Part shown: one piece after another, positions 42,825 to 51,358 of the stretch
How positions within the stretch are numbered: the stretch's first letter is position 1
Layout: each line of letters begins with the position of its first letter
Assembly (NCBI GenBank): GCA_947476555.1
Contig: CANJRI010000002.1
Coordinates: 22,783-86,782, forward strand
Length of the DNA stretch: 64,000 bases
Direction: 5' to 3'
DNA from: Caulobacteraceae bacterium
GTDB taxonomy: Bacteria > Pseudomonadota > Alphaproteobacteria > Caulobacterales > Caulobacteraceae
Program-made: the position numbers and the translations under genes
The notes under the pieces: generated by a model
Databases searched by the model: none
Seen by the model: the letters and a program-made list of their open reading frames with translations, nothing else
Told to the model about the DNA's origin: nothing

Positions 42825-43727
42825 CTAGGCTCCGCCGCCCAGCACCCAGCCTTCTTCCAATTCGGCGACTTTCACGGCCTCGGGGCTGAGGCTCTTCGGC
42901 GGACCGAACAGCGCCCCCAGCTTCCCGGCCTCGTCCAGGCGCGCGAAATGCTCGGCCGTTGAGCGCACCTGCCGCAGGTCCTTCACCTCGGTCGCCACGC
43001 CCTCGGCCTTGTAGAGCGAGGGGTAGACCTCGGCGGCCACCACATCGACGCCCGCCAGGTCCGCCTCGGTCAAGGCCTTGAAGCCGGTCTCGAAGGGATA
43101 GGCCTTGAAGCCCTCGCCGCGGGCGGCGTCCAGCCGGCGCACCAGCGGGATCCCGAGGATCGCCTGGCCGCCCACCGAGCCATTGTAATAGAGCTTCCAG
43201 ACCGAGGATGCGCCTTTGCAGGCGGCGTCGGCGAAGCGCAGCTCCGGTAGGTCGTCCGGCCCATGGTCCCGCGAGCGCTTGGGCTGCAGGGTGGTCAGCG
43301 TATCCCGTGGCGGGCAGCCCCAGAACGGGAACGGCCCGCCGGTCAGCCGCCGGTTGATCTCCGAGCCCACCCCGAAGCGGTTGTTGGTGTTGTCGGGCTT
43401 GTCCTTGACCATCTTGGCTATCTGGTCCCAGACCGCGCGCCACGGCGTCTCGCCCGGCAGCTTCAGGGCGGTGGAGAGCCCGCGCGGAAAGCCCAGCGGG
43501 AAGTCGAAGCCCAGCAGGCACCGCTCCTGGCGCTTCTTCAGGTCGTCGAGGATGGCGTTGAGCTTCACCTCGGCCTCGGCCCGGGTCGCGGGATTGAAGG
43601 CCTCGAACGCCAGCCGGAAGCGCACGTCGCGCTTCAGCACGCCGATCCAGATCGAATCCGCCCCCGTGGTCGGCTTGGCCGCCGCGCTCCAGTCGACAAT
43701 CACATAGGCGCTGAAAAGGCGCGGCAC
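42825..43727 (-). CDS. Conserved hypothetical protein with VDWS N-terminus, possibly RNase H-like
   Basis: A 300-residue cytosolic protein. It opens YVIVDWSAAAKPTTGADSIW, then has LLGFDFPLGFPRGLS and a late acidic VVAAEVYPSLY. The Asp-Trp-Ser and later acidic residues suggest an RNase H-like fold of the DUF429 sort, where D...D...E residues bind metal; homologues in databases are sometimes given unrelated cobalamin names. The start is a GTG at 43727 with GGAG upstream; 31 residues of frame beyond it are Arg/Trp-rich and rejected. No linked partner genes. Function unknown. Confidence 0.65.
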   Translation of the reverse strand: MPRLFSAYVIVDWSAAAKPTTGADSIWIGVLKRDVRFRLAFEAFNPATRAEAEVKLNAILDDLKKRQERCLLGFDFPLGFPRGLSTALKLPGETPWRAVWDQIAKMVKDKPDNTNNRFGVGSEINRRLTGGPFPFWGCPPRDTLTTLQPKRSRDHGPDDLPELRFADAACKGASSVWKLYYNGSVGGQAILGIPLVRRLDAARGEGFKAYPFETGFKALTEADLAGVDVVAAEVYPSLYKAEGVATEVKDLRQVRSTAEHFARLDEAGKLGALFGPPKSLSPEAVKVAELEEGWVLGGGA

Positions 43728-43782
43728 GCGGAGGCTCCGTTTTGCGGTGGACGGGCGCTTGTACGCCGGGCCCCGGCCGGTG

Positions 43783-44787
43783 TCAGCCCAGCCGGACCAG
43801 CATCTTGCCCAGGTTCTCACCCTTGAAGAGCCCGAGGAAGGCGTCGGGCGCCTTGTCGAGGCCCTCCACCACCGTCTCGCGCCACGTCACCTTGCCCTCC
43901 GCCACCCAGCCGGACAGCGCGGCTAGGAACTCCGGCATCAGGTCCCAGTGGCTGAAGATGATGAACCCCTGCAGCCGCAGCTGCTTGCCCACCGCGAACA
44001 TCAGGTTGCGCACCCCCGGCGAGGGCCGGTCTGGATTGTAGGTGGAGATCGAGCCGCAGAGCGCAAATCGCCCGAACGGCCGCGCCACGGCCAGCGCCGC
44101 CTCCAGGTGCGGCCCGCCGACATTGTCGAAATAGACGTCGATCCCCCGGGGCGCGGCCTTGGCCAGCGCCGCCGTCAGGTCCGGCTCGGCCTGATAGTCG
44201 ATGGCGCCGTCGCAGCCGATCTCCTTCAGGAACGCGACCTTCTCGGGCCCGCCCGCCGAGCCGATCACCTCGTGCCCCTTGGCCTTGGCGATCTGGCAGG
44301 CGAGGGAGCCCACCGCCCCGGCCGCGCCCGAGACGAAGACGATGTCCCCATCCTTCAGCCCGGCGATCCGCGTCAGGCCCGCATAGGCGGTCAGCCCCGG
44401 CATGCCGGCCACGCCCAGGAACGCCTGCGGGGGCAGGCCGGCCACGGCGTCCAGCTTCCTAACCCCCGCGGCGGGGGCGTTGTAGAGGTCCCGCCAGCCC
44501 AGCATCGAGCTCACCAGGTCGCCGGCCTTCAGGCCCTCGGCGTTGGAAGCCACAACTTCGCCCACCGCGCCGCCCTCCATCACCTTGCCCAGTTCGAAGG
44601 ACGGGATGTAGCTCTTGGCGTCGTTCATCCGCCCGCGCATGTAGGGGTCGACCGACATCCACAGGTTCCGCACCTGCACCTCGCCGGGGCCGGGATCGCC
44701 CAGCTCCACGCTGGCGAACTCGAAGTTGTCCCGGGCGGGGAAGCCGGACGGCCGGCTCTTCAGGCGGATCTCGCGGGCGGTCGGCAT
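43783..44787 (-). CDS. NADPH-dependent oxidoreductase, zinc-free MDR (CurA-like)
   Basis: 334 residues of the medium-chain dehydrogenase/reductase superfamily without zinc-ligand cysteines. The LWMSVDPYMRGRMNDAKSY segment, AGMPGLTAYAGLTRIAGLKD, nucleotide-binding VSGAAGAVGSLACQIAKAKG, IDVYFDNVGGPHLEAAL and FGRFALCGSISTYN mark the leukotriene B4 12-hydroxydehydrogenase/curcumin reductase group, which reduces alpha,beta-unsaturated ketones. Start at 44787 has AGGAG upstream. Divergent from the Gfo/Idh/MocA gene. Confidence 0.9.
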   Translation of the reverse strand: MPTAREIRLKSRPSGFPARDNFEFASVELGDPGPGEVQVRNLWMSVDPYMRGRMNDAKSYIPSFELGKVMEGGAVGEVVASNAEGLKAGDLVSSMLGWRDLYNAPAAGVRKLDAVAGLPPQAFLGVAGMPGLTAYAGLTRIAGLKDGDIVFVSGAAGAVGSLACQIAKAKGHEVIGSAGGPEKVAFLKEIGCDGAIDYQAEPDLTAALAKAAPRGIDVYFDNVGGPHLEAALAVARPFGRFALCGSISTYNPDRPSPGVRNLMFAVGKQLRLQGFIIFSHWDLMPEFLAALSGWVAEGKVTWRETVVEGLDKAPDAFLGLFKGENLGKMLVRLG

Positions 44788-44852
44788 GGGGCGCTCCTCC
44801 AGGTCGCCCACCCATAGCCAATTTCCGCCCGATAGTGTGCTAGGTCCGGCCC

Positions 44853-45776
44853 ATGTCAGAGGGATTCTTGAGGGCCGGCGTCATCGGGGCCGGGGTGTTC
44901 GGCGGCTACCACGCCAAACAGTACGCGCGCCTGGACGGCGTGGTGCTCTCCGCCGTGCTCGATCCGCACCCGGAGCGGGCGGCGGCCCTGGCCGTGCCGC
45001 TTGGCGGCCGGGCCTTCCACGACCTCGAGGACTTCCTGGCCGAGGTGGACGTCGTCACCATCGCCTCGCCCGCCAGCCATCACGCCGAACAGGCCCTGGC
45101 CGCCATCGCCGCCGGCAAGCCGGTCTATGTGGAAAAGCCCGTCGCCACCAACATGGCCGACGCTCGCCGCCTGGCCGAGGCCGCCGCGGGGGCAGGCGTC
45201 ATCGTCGCCTGCGGCCATCAGGAGCGGGTGGTGTTCCAGGCCATGGGCCTGTTGGAGATCCCGGAGCAGCCCTTGTCGCTTGAGGCCCTGCGCCACGGCC
45301 CGCCCTCGGACCGCAGCCGCGACGTCTCCGCCGTGCTCGACCTGATGATCCACGATATCGACCTGGCGTTGGCGATCTCCGCCGCCGGGACCTGGACGGT
45401 GGCCGGGACCGAGAGCCACACCGGCCCGGACGGGGTCTGGGACGAGGTGCGGACCGAGCTGGTGCTGGACAGCGGCTTCCAGGCCCGGTTCGACGTCTCC
45501 CGCCACGCCCCCGCGCGACGGCGAACCATGAAGGTCACCTATCCCTCGGGCGAGGTGGAGATCGACTTCGTGGCGCGGACGTTCCGCAACACCACGCCGT
45601 TCGGCCTGGACCCCGACTTCGCCGAAACCCCGGCCGGTCGCGATCCCCTGGGCGCCAGTGTGGAAAGCTTCCTCGACGCGGCGCGCGGCCGCTCGCCCCG
45701 TCCGGTGGTCACCCTTGCCGAAGCCATCCGCGCCCTGGACGCGGCCCTGGCCGTCGAGGCGGCGGCGTCCCGCTAG
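44853..45776 (+). CDS. Gfo/Idh/MocA family oxidoreductase
   Basis: 307 residues. An N-terminal Rossmann domain (LRAGVIGAGVFGGYHAKQYA, TIASPASHHAEQALAAIAAG) carries the family catalytic VEKPVATNMADARRL motif. A C-terminal alpha/beta domain has DLMIHDIDLALAIS, with the His often involved in catalysis. NAD(P)-dependent oxidation of a sugar or cyclitol is typical; the substrate is unknown here. It overlaps the convergent carboxymuconolactone-decarboxylase-like gene by 4 bases. Confidence 0.88.
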   Translation: MSEGFLRAGVIGAGVFGGYHAKQYARLDGVVLSAVLDPHPERAAALAVPLGGRAFHDLEDFLAEVDVVTIASPASHHAEQALAAIAAGKPVYVEKPVATNMADARRLAEAAAGAGVIVACGHQERVVFQAMGLLEIPEQPLSLEALRHGPPSDRSRDVSAVLDLMIHDIDLALAISAAGTWTVAGTESHTGPDGVWDEVRTELVLDSGFQARFDVSRHAPARRRTMKVTYPSGEVEIDFVARTFRNTTPFGLDPDFAETPAGRDPLGASVESFLDAARGRSPRPVVTLAEAIRALDAALAVEAAASR

Positions 45777-46516
45777 GGGAATTTCCTTTTCAGCGCCGGA
45801 AGCGGCGGCTTCAGGTCGGCGCGCAGGGGCACGTTGTGGGCCGCCAGCGTCATGGCGGCGCCGGTGTAGTAGCCCAGCAGCACGGTCATCTCGACGATCT
45901 GGCGGGTGCCGACGATGGCGCGCAGGCGCTCGTAGGTGGCGTCGGAGACCTTGTGGTCGTTGAGGAGATCGCCGAGGAACCGGTAGGTCGCCTCCTGGCC
46001 GGGGTTGGCGAATTTCGGCTTACGTCCGAGGCGGATCGCCTCCACGGCGTCGGCGGGGATGCCGACGTGCTGGCCCTGCGGCCCGTGGATGTACCACTCG
46101 AACTGGGAGTCGAAGGCCCGGGCCGCCATGAGGATGGTGAGCTGCCAGAGGTCCTGCGGGATGTTGCTCCTCTCCAGCGCCGGCCGCATCTGGTTGTAGG
46201 CGTCGTACACCTCGGGCGTGAGCAGCAACGGCATCTGGTTGCCGACCGGCGTATGGAAGGTCTTGGACGAGCTCTCGAACGCCGCGCGCGTGGCGGGGTC
46301 CATTTCGCTCAGCGGCGGGAACGGGATGCGGAAACCCGGCGCCTGCGGGTTCGGCTTCGCCAACTCGATTTCCTCCGGCGTGGAGGGCGCCTTCAGGGCG
46401 AAGCCGTTGCGCGGCCGCTGCACCTGCGCCTGGGCAGGCATGGCCAAGGCGAGCAGCAAGAGCGCCGCCAAGGCGGTCCTTGCCGTCCGCTGTGCGCAGA
46501 CGTTGACGGTGATCAC
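45773..46516 (-). CDS. Secreted carboxymuconolactone decarboxylase/AhpD-like protein
   Basis: 247 residues with a signal peptide (AALAALLLLALAMPAQAQ region, cut about residue 31) and an AhpD-fold domain: QMRPALERSNIPQDLWQLTI, ILMAARAFDSQFEWYIH, YRFLGDLLNDHKVSDATYER, VGTRQIVEMTVLLGYYTG. The peroxidatic CxxC of AhpD is absent, as in decarboxylase-like members, and export to the periplasm is unusual for the fold but known in this subfamily. It uses a GTG start with AGGGGG upstream. Function not assigned. Confidence 0.75.
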   Translation of the reverse strand: MITVNVCAQRTARTALAALLLLALAMPAQAQVQRPRNGFALKAPSTPEEIELAKPNPQAPGFRIPFPPLSEMDPATRAAFESSSKTFHTPVGNQMPLLLTPEVYDAYNQMRPALERSNIPQDLWQLTILMAARAFDSQFEWYIHGPQGQHVGIPADAVEAIRLGRKPKFANPGQEATYRFLGDLLNDHKVSDATYERLRAIVGTRQIVEMTVLLGYYTGAAMTLAAHNVPLRADLKPPLPALKRKFP

Positions 46517-46804
46517 TGGCAGCCCCCTGTTCGTTCAATGCCCGAGCGCTGATTGGAGCTTTAGACTGTCGCAATAGCAAGCGGGGCGGCGTCCGCTCTC
46601 GACCCACAGGCGACGTTGGGAGGGTCGGCTTTGCGGCGTCCACTCTCAGGGTTTAGCCCAAGCCGGCCGCGGACGATGAAAATTCGCCGGGACGCCCCGG
46701 TCTTCGTTCGAATTCACTGGCGTCGGCGATTGTCCTGATCAAGATATGGGTGAGCGATGCGGTCACTGCACAGCGTCGCCGAGGCACTCTAGGAGGACGC
46801 TACG

Positions 46805-47170
46805 ATGAAACTGTTTTGGGGCGCCGCGATCGTCGCCACCTTCGCCATGGCGGGCACAGCCTTTGCCTCGCCTTCGGGCGTAACGGAAAAGGCCGGCGCC
46901 TTCGTCGCGCCGGACGGCAAGGCGCTCTACACTTTCGCGCGCGACACCATGCCGGGGAAGTCGGCCTGCAACGGGCCATGCTTGGCGAACTGGCCTGCCC
47001 TGAAGGCTGACTCCGACGCCAAGGATGATGGCGACTGGACGGTGATCACCCGCGATGATGGCGGCAAGCAATGGGCCTACAAAGGCAAGCCGCTCTACAC
47101 CTTCGCGAAGGACACGTCCGGCGGGGCGGCGAGCGGTGTTTCGCCCGTCTGGCCGCTCGCGAAGAAGTAA
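46805..47170 (+). CDS. Secreted COG4315 repeat protein (predicted lipoprotein_15 family)
   Basis: 121 residues: signal peptide (FWGAAIVATFAMAGTAFA, cut about residue 22), then two copies of the family repeat. The first is FVAPDGKALYTFARDT with CNGPCLANWPAL, and the second is GGKQWAYKGKPLYTFAKDT with GVSPVWPL. The two Cys in ACNGPC may bind a metal or form a disulfide. Members are small exported proteins of unknown function. An AGGAGG box is well placed. The 288 bases upstream contain nothing I can assign beyond a probable promoter. Confidence 0.85.
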   Translation: MKLFWGAAIVATFAMAGTAFASPSGVTEKAGAFVAPDGKALYTFARDTMPGKSACNGPCLANWPALKADSDAKDDGDWTVITRDDGGKQWAYKGKPLYTFAKDTSGGAASGVSPVWPLAKK

Positions 47171-47308
47171 GCTGCACGACAGGCGGCTTGGTTTCGGGAC
47201 GTACGCCCAGGCCAGGCCGCCTGCTTTACTCGCGGTCGCCGTCGAGCCGCCTCTGGCCTAGCGGCCCGTGGCCCCTTAAGAAGCGCCCCTTCTAGTCGGA
47301 GGCGTTTC

Positions 47309-49048
47309 ATGCATCGCAAACCGGACGGGTCCTGGGACAAGGCCAGGCTGCCGAGCCGCCACGTGACCGAGGGGCCGCAGCGCGCGCCGCACCGGTCTTA
47401 TTATTACGCCATGGGCCTCGGCAGCCGCGAGATCGCCCAGCCCTTCGTGGGCGTGGCCTCCTGCTGGAACGAAGCGGCCCCCTGCAACACCGCCCTGATG
47501 CGCCAGGCCCATGCGGCCTCGGAGGGCGTCAAGGCCGCCGGCGGCACGCCCCGCGAGTTCTGCACCATCACCGTCACCGACGGCATCGCCATGGGCCACG
47601 AGGGCATGCGCTCGTCCCTGGTCAGCCGCGACGTGATCGCCGACTCCGTCGAGCTGACCATGCGCGGCCACTCCTACGACGCCCTGGTCGGCGTCGCCGG
47701 CTGCGACAAATCCCTGCCGGGGATGATGATGGCCATGCTGCGGCTCAACGTGCCCAGCGTCTTCCTCTATGGCGGCTCCATCCTGCCGGGCCGCCTCGAC
47801 GGCAAGGACCTCACCGTCCAGGACGTGTTCGAGGCGGTGGGCCAGTTCTCGGCCGGCACGATCACCGAAGAACGCCTCTGCCAGGTCGAGCAACACGCCT
47901 GTCCGGGCGAGGGCGCCTGCGGCGGCCAGTTCACCGCCAACACCATGGCCCTGGTGTCCGAGGCCATTGGCCTGGCCCTCCCGCTCTCCTCGGCTCTGCC
48001 GGCCGCCTACCAGGACCGCGACCAGTACGCCCGCGCCTCGGGCGAGGCGGTGATGCGCCTGATCGAGCAGAACATCCGCCCCCGCGACATCTGCACCCGC
48101 AAGGCGTTCGAGAACGCCGCCGTGGTCATCGCGGCCACCGGCGGCTCCACCAACGGCGGCCTGCACCTGCCGGCCATGGCCCACGAGTGCGGCATCGCGT
48201 TCACCCTGCGCGACTTCGCCGAGATTTGCGCCCGCACCCCCTACATCGCCGATCTGAAGCCCGGCGGCCGGTTCGTCGCCAAGGACATGGGCGAGGCCGG
48301 CGGGGCGCCGATGCTGCTCAAGACCCTGCTGGAGGGCGGCTACCTGCACGGCGACTGCATGACCGTCACCGGCAAGACCCTGGCGCAGAACGTCGCCGAG
48401 GTGAAATGGCGCGACGACCAGGAGGTCATCCGGCCGGTCTCCCGGCCGCTCTCGCCCACCGGCGGCCTGGTCGGCGTCTGGGGCTCGCTCGCCCCTGACG
48501 GCGGCATCGTCAAGGTGGCGGGCCTCAAGCACCTCAAGCATCGCGGTCCGGCGCGGGTGTTCGACGGCGAAGCGGCCTGCTTCGAGGCCGTCGAGGCCCG
48601 CGACTACAAGGAAGGCGACGTCCTGGTGATCCGCTACGAGGGCGCCAAGGGCGGGCCTGGTATGCGCGAGATGCTGTCCACCACGGCGGCGCTCTACGGC
48701 CAGGGGGTCGAGAACATCGCCCTGATCACCGACGGGCGCTTCTCCGGCGCCACCCGCGGCCTTTGCGTCGGCCACGTGGGTCCCGAGGCCGCCGCCGGCG
48801 GCCCGATCGGCCTGGTCAAGGACGGCGACATCATCTCCATCGACGCCGAGGCCGGGACCATCGACCTGGAGGTCGATCCCATCGAGCTGGAGCACCGCGC
48901 GCACCTGCTGGCGCAGGAAGAGCCCCGCAAGACCGCCTATGGCTCCGGCGCCGTGTGGAAGTTCGCTCAGCTGGTGGGCCCAGCGCACCTGGGCGCCGTC
49001 ACCCACCCCGGCGGGGCCGAGGAAGGCCACGTCTACGCGGACATCTGA
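47309..49048 (+). CDS. ilvD: Dihydroxy-acid dehydratase
   Basis: A 579-residue IlvD/Edd family enzyme of branched-chain amino acid synthesis. Fe-S cluster cysteines in VGVASCWNEAAPCN, VGVAGCDKSLPGMMMAM and GEGACGGQFTANTMALVSEA. Other motifs are TDGIAMGHEGMRSSLVSRDV, AATGGSTNGGLHLPAMAHE and ITDGRFSGATRGLCVGHVGP with the catalytic Ser. The LPSRHVTEGPQRAPHRSYYY start marks the second bacterial IlvD type. GGAGG precedes the ATG. It is a single gene followed by an intergenic repeat. Confidence 0.93.
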   Translation: MHRKPDGSWDKARLPSRHVTEGPQRAPHRSYYYAMGLGSREIAQPFVGVASCWNEAAPCNTALMRQAHAASEGVKAAGGTPREFCTITVTDGIAMGHEGMRSSLVSRDVIADSVELTMRGHSYDALVGVAGCDKSLPGMMMAMLRLNVPSVFLYGGSILPGRLDGKDLTVQDVFEAVGQFSAGTITEERLCQVEQHACPGEGACGGQFTANTMALVSEAIGLALPLSSALPAAYQDRDQYARASGEAVMRLIEQNIRPRDICTRKAFENAAVVIAATGGSTNGGLHLPAMAHECGIAFTLRDFAEICARTPYIADLKPGGRFVAKDMGEAGGAPMLLKTLLEGGYLHGDCMTVTGKTLAQNVAEVKWRDDQEVIRPVSRPLSPTGGLVGVWGSLAPDGGIVKVAGLKHLKHRGPARVFDGEAACFEAVEARDYKEGDVLVIRYEGAKGGPGMREMLSTTAALYGQGVENIALITDGRFSGATRGLCVGHVGPEAAAGGPIGLVKDGDIISIDAEAGTIDLEVDPIELEHRAHLLAQEEPRKTAYGSGAVWKFAQLVGPAHLGAVTHPGGAEEGHVYADI

Positions 49049-49056
49049 CCGGGTTT

Positions 49057-49104
49057 CCTCCCCCGTCTCCACGGGGGAGGGGGACCGCGAAGCGGTGGAG
49101 GGGC
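49057..49104. repeat. Intergenic GC-rich double-hairpin repeat (copy 2)
   Basis: CCTCCCCCGT-CTCC-ACGGGGGAGG, then a second stem ACCGC-GAA-GCGGT, then GGAGGGG. The 31-base stretch from GGGGGAGG to GGAGGGG is identical to 63863-63893. It follows the ilvD stop and may act as a transcript-end hairpin. Confidence 0.75.
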
Positions 49105-49117
49105 GCTGCTCCCAGGC

Positions 49118-49702
49118 CTACTCCCTCAGCGGGGCGAACTCCGGGCCCGACGCCGGGTTCGGCGCGGGGGGCGGCGCTATCGGGCGGTGGAACAGCGCCT
49201 CGATGCGTCCCACCCAGCGGCTGCCTTCCTGCGCGGCCTCGGCCGGGGTCAAGGCGCCCCTGCGGTCAGCGTCCTGCGGCAGCCACAGGTCCAGGCAGAA
49301 ATCCGGCCAGGCGGGATCGTCGAACACGAAACGCAGCCGCACCATCTTCTCGGCGCCGGGCAGGTAGTCGAGGCTCCTGCGCCCCTCGCCCCGATAGGCC
49401 AGCGCCACGGTCTGGTCGTCGACGATCAGCTCGACGCCGCGCAGCTCCTCCACGCGATAGGTCAAGCACCAGACCCCGCAGTCCCAGGTCACCGCGATCC
49501 TGCCCTTGGCGAAGTCGAAGCCCACGCCCTTGCCCCGGCCGCGGGCCACCAGCCAGGCGGGCATATCGCCGTTCAGCATGGATTTCAGGCTGCGCCGAAT
49601 CCGCCGGCCCTCGTCGAGGAACCAGATCGCCACGCCGCCCAGTAGCGTGAGCCCGACGCCCGCCACCGCCAGCATCAGGATAAGACGCCCCATCTCGTCC
49701 AT
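49118..49702 (-). CDS. Hypothetical membrane-anchored protein (194 aa)
   Basis: One N-terminal transmembrane helix (LILMLAVAGVGLTLLGGVAIWF, about residues 7-28) and a soluble domain of beta-strands with paired charged residues (VTWDCGVWCLTYRVEELRGV, QTVALAYRGEGRRSLDYLPG), ending in a proline-rich tail. No catalytic motif or known family recognised; the domain layout recalls PH-like membrane-proximal proteins. Start is either 49702 or the ATG three codons in (49693). Confidence 0.65.
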   Translation of the reverse strand: MDEMGRLILMLAVAGVGLTLLGGVAIWFLDEGRRIRRSLKSMLNGDMPAWLVARGRGKGVGFDFAKGRIAVTWDCGVWCLTYRVEELRGVELIVDDQTVALAYRGEGRRSLDYLPGAEKMVRLRFVFDDPAWPDFCLDLWLPQDADRRGALTPAEAAQEGSRWVGRIEALFHRPIAPPPAPNPASGPEFAPLRE

Positions 49703-49749
49703 AGGTAGAGCTTAAGCGCGGCGCGTGAGTCTCGACAACCGGGCCCCGG

Positions 49750-50529
49750 TCAGGCGTCCAGTTCGATCACCAGCGGCACGTGGTCCGAGGGCTTCTCCCA
49801 GCCGCGGACATCCCGGTGGATCGAGACCCCGGTGAGCAGGTCCGCCGCCTGGGGAGAGAGCAGGGCGTGGTCGATGCGGATGCCGTTGTTCCGCTGCCAG
49901 GCGCCGGCCTGGTAGTCCCAGAAGGTGTAGGCGCCCGCCGCCCCATCGGCCTCCAGATAGGCTTCGGTCAGGCCCAGCCACTTCAGCGCCCGGAACGCCT
50001 CGCGGCTTTCCGGCTGGAAGAGGGCGTCCTCCACCCAGTTCTTGGGGAACTCGGCGTCACGCGGCTCGGGGATCACGTTGTAGTCGCCCAGCAGGGCGAA
50101 CGGCTCCTCCAGCGCCAGCAGGGCCTGGGCGTGCCGATGCAGCCGACCCATCCAGTTCAGCTTATAGGCGAACTTCTCGGTCCCAATCGGATTGCCGTTG
50201 GGCAGGTAGATGCAGCCCACCCGGATCGGCCGGGGACCGGACACCACCGCCTCGATGTATCGGGACTGCTCGTCTTCGCCGGCTTCGGGCAGGCCTCGCG
50301 TCACATCCTCCAGCGGCGCCTTCGACAGGATCGCCACGCCATTGTAGGCCTTCTGGCCATGCACGGCGACGTTATATCCAAGTCGTTCAAAGGCTTCGGA
50401 TGGAAATTTCTCGTCTACGCACTTGATCTCCTGCAGGCAGGCCACGTCCGGCTTGGCCTCCTCGAACCAGCGCAGCACCGTCTCCAGCCGGGCGTTGACC
50501 GAGTTCACATTCCAGGTGGCGATACGCAT
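49750..50529 (-). CDS. xth: Exodeoxyribonuclease III
   Basis: A 259-residue Mg2+-dependent AP endonuclease/3' exonuclease of base-excision repair. MRIATWNVNSVNARLETVL, the catalytic Glu in CLQEIKCVDEKFP, YNGVAILSK, LLGDYNVIPEPRDAEFPKNW (Asp/Asn), FWDYQAGAWQRNNGIRIDH and the final SDHVPLVIEL His are all present. Start at 50529 is chosen for GGAG six bases upstream and the family N-terminus; the frame opens 43 codons earlier into the divergent gene's leader. Confidence 0.95.
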   Translation of the reverse strand: MRIATWNVNSVNARLETVLRWFEEAKPDVACLQEIKCVDEKFPSEAFERLGYNVAVHGQKAYNGVAILSKAPLEDVTRGLPEAGEDEQSRYIEAVVSGPRPIRVGCIYLPNGNPIGTEKFAYKLNWMGRLHRHAQALLALEEPFALLGDYNVIPEPRDAEFPKNWVEDALFQPESREAFRALKWLGLTEAYLEADGAAGAYTFWDYQAGAWQRNNGIRIDHALLSPQAADLLTGVSIHRDVRGWEKPSDHVPLVIELDA

Positions 50530-50656
50530 TGACGGCTCCAGCTCGAAGCGTGACAGCCGGAAGTGGGAACCGGTTCCGGCGCCCGTCACGCGTCTAATTT
50601 TGATATCCAGGCGGCCGACGCTAGAGAGGCTCGCCCCTCCGCTCAAGGCTTCCCGC

Positions 50657-51292
50657 ATGACGCTCGTCTTCCACGGCCATCCGCTCTCCTCCTACTGCTG
50701 GAAGGGGCTGATCGCCCTCTACGAGACCGCCGAGCCCTTCGAGTTCCGGATGGTCAACCCCGGCGACCCGGCCGAACACGCGCGGTTCAAGGCGCTGTCC
50801 CCACTCGGCAAGATGCCCGCCATTGAGGACGACGGCCACGTCTACTTCGAGAGCACCAGCGTCATCGAGCACCTGGCCCGCCGCCACCCGTCGCTACTGC
50901 CGGCCGAACACGCCGCCGAGGTCCGTCACTGGGACCGGATGTTCGACCTTTACTGCCACAGCCCCATGCAGCGCCTGGTGGCCTACAAGCTGCGGCCCGA
51001 GGGCAATCCCGACCGCCTCGGCGTCGCCCAGGCCAAGGCCGAACTCGCCGCCTTCTACGACGTGGGAGAGCGCCACATGGCCGGCCGCACCTGGGCGGCG
51101 GGGGAGGGGTTCACCATGCCCGACTGCGCCGCCGCCCCCGCCCTGCACTACGCCCACAAGATCGTGCCCCTGGGGGACCGGCCCGCACTGACCGCCTACC
51201 TCGCCCGCCTGGAGGCGCGCCCCTCGTTCGCCCGCGTCCTGGAGGAAGCCAAGCCCTGGGCGCACTTCTTCCCCGGCGGGCCCGAGGACTGA
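50657..51292 (+). CDS. Glutathione S-transferase family protein
   Basis: A 211-residue GST. The thioredoxin-like domain begins TLVFHGHPLSSYCWKGLIAL, with the likely catalytic Ser in PLSSYC; glutathione-binding GKMPAIEDDGHVYFESTSVI; and a helical C-terminal domain with AAGEGFTMPDCAAAPALHYA. Divergent from xth, 127 bases away. Substrate unknown. It lies within an otherwise conserved housekeeping block, so it is probably a lineage-specific addition. Confidence 0.88.
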   Translation: MTLVFHGHPLSSYCWKGLIALYETAEPFEFRMVNPGDPAEHARFKALSPLGKMPAIEDDGHVYFESTSVIEHLARRHPSLLPAEHAAEVRHWDRMFDLYCHSPMQRLVAYKLRPEGNPDRLGVAQAKAELAAFYDVGERHMAGRTWAAGEGFTMPDCAAAPALHYAHKIVPLGDRPALTAYLARLEARPSFARVLEEAKPWAHFFPGGPED

Positions 51293-51358
51293 GGCGCGCA
51301 AGCGCGGCTATTGACGGCCGTGGGCGGATACGGCGCTATCGGGGGAGGAGGAAACCAA

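Noticed and set aside
42825..43820. Longer N-terminus of the VDWS protein
   Set aside because: The extra 31 residues are Trp/Arg-rich and overlap the end of the neighbouring gene; a GTG with GGAG at 43727 is a better start.
47276..49072. 598-codon minus-strand open frame opposite ilvD
   Set aside because: Antisense of a complete ilvD with all cluster cysteines; no recognisable protein content or ribosome binding site.
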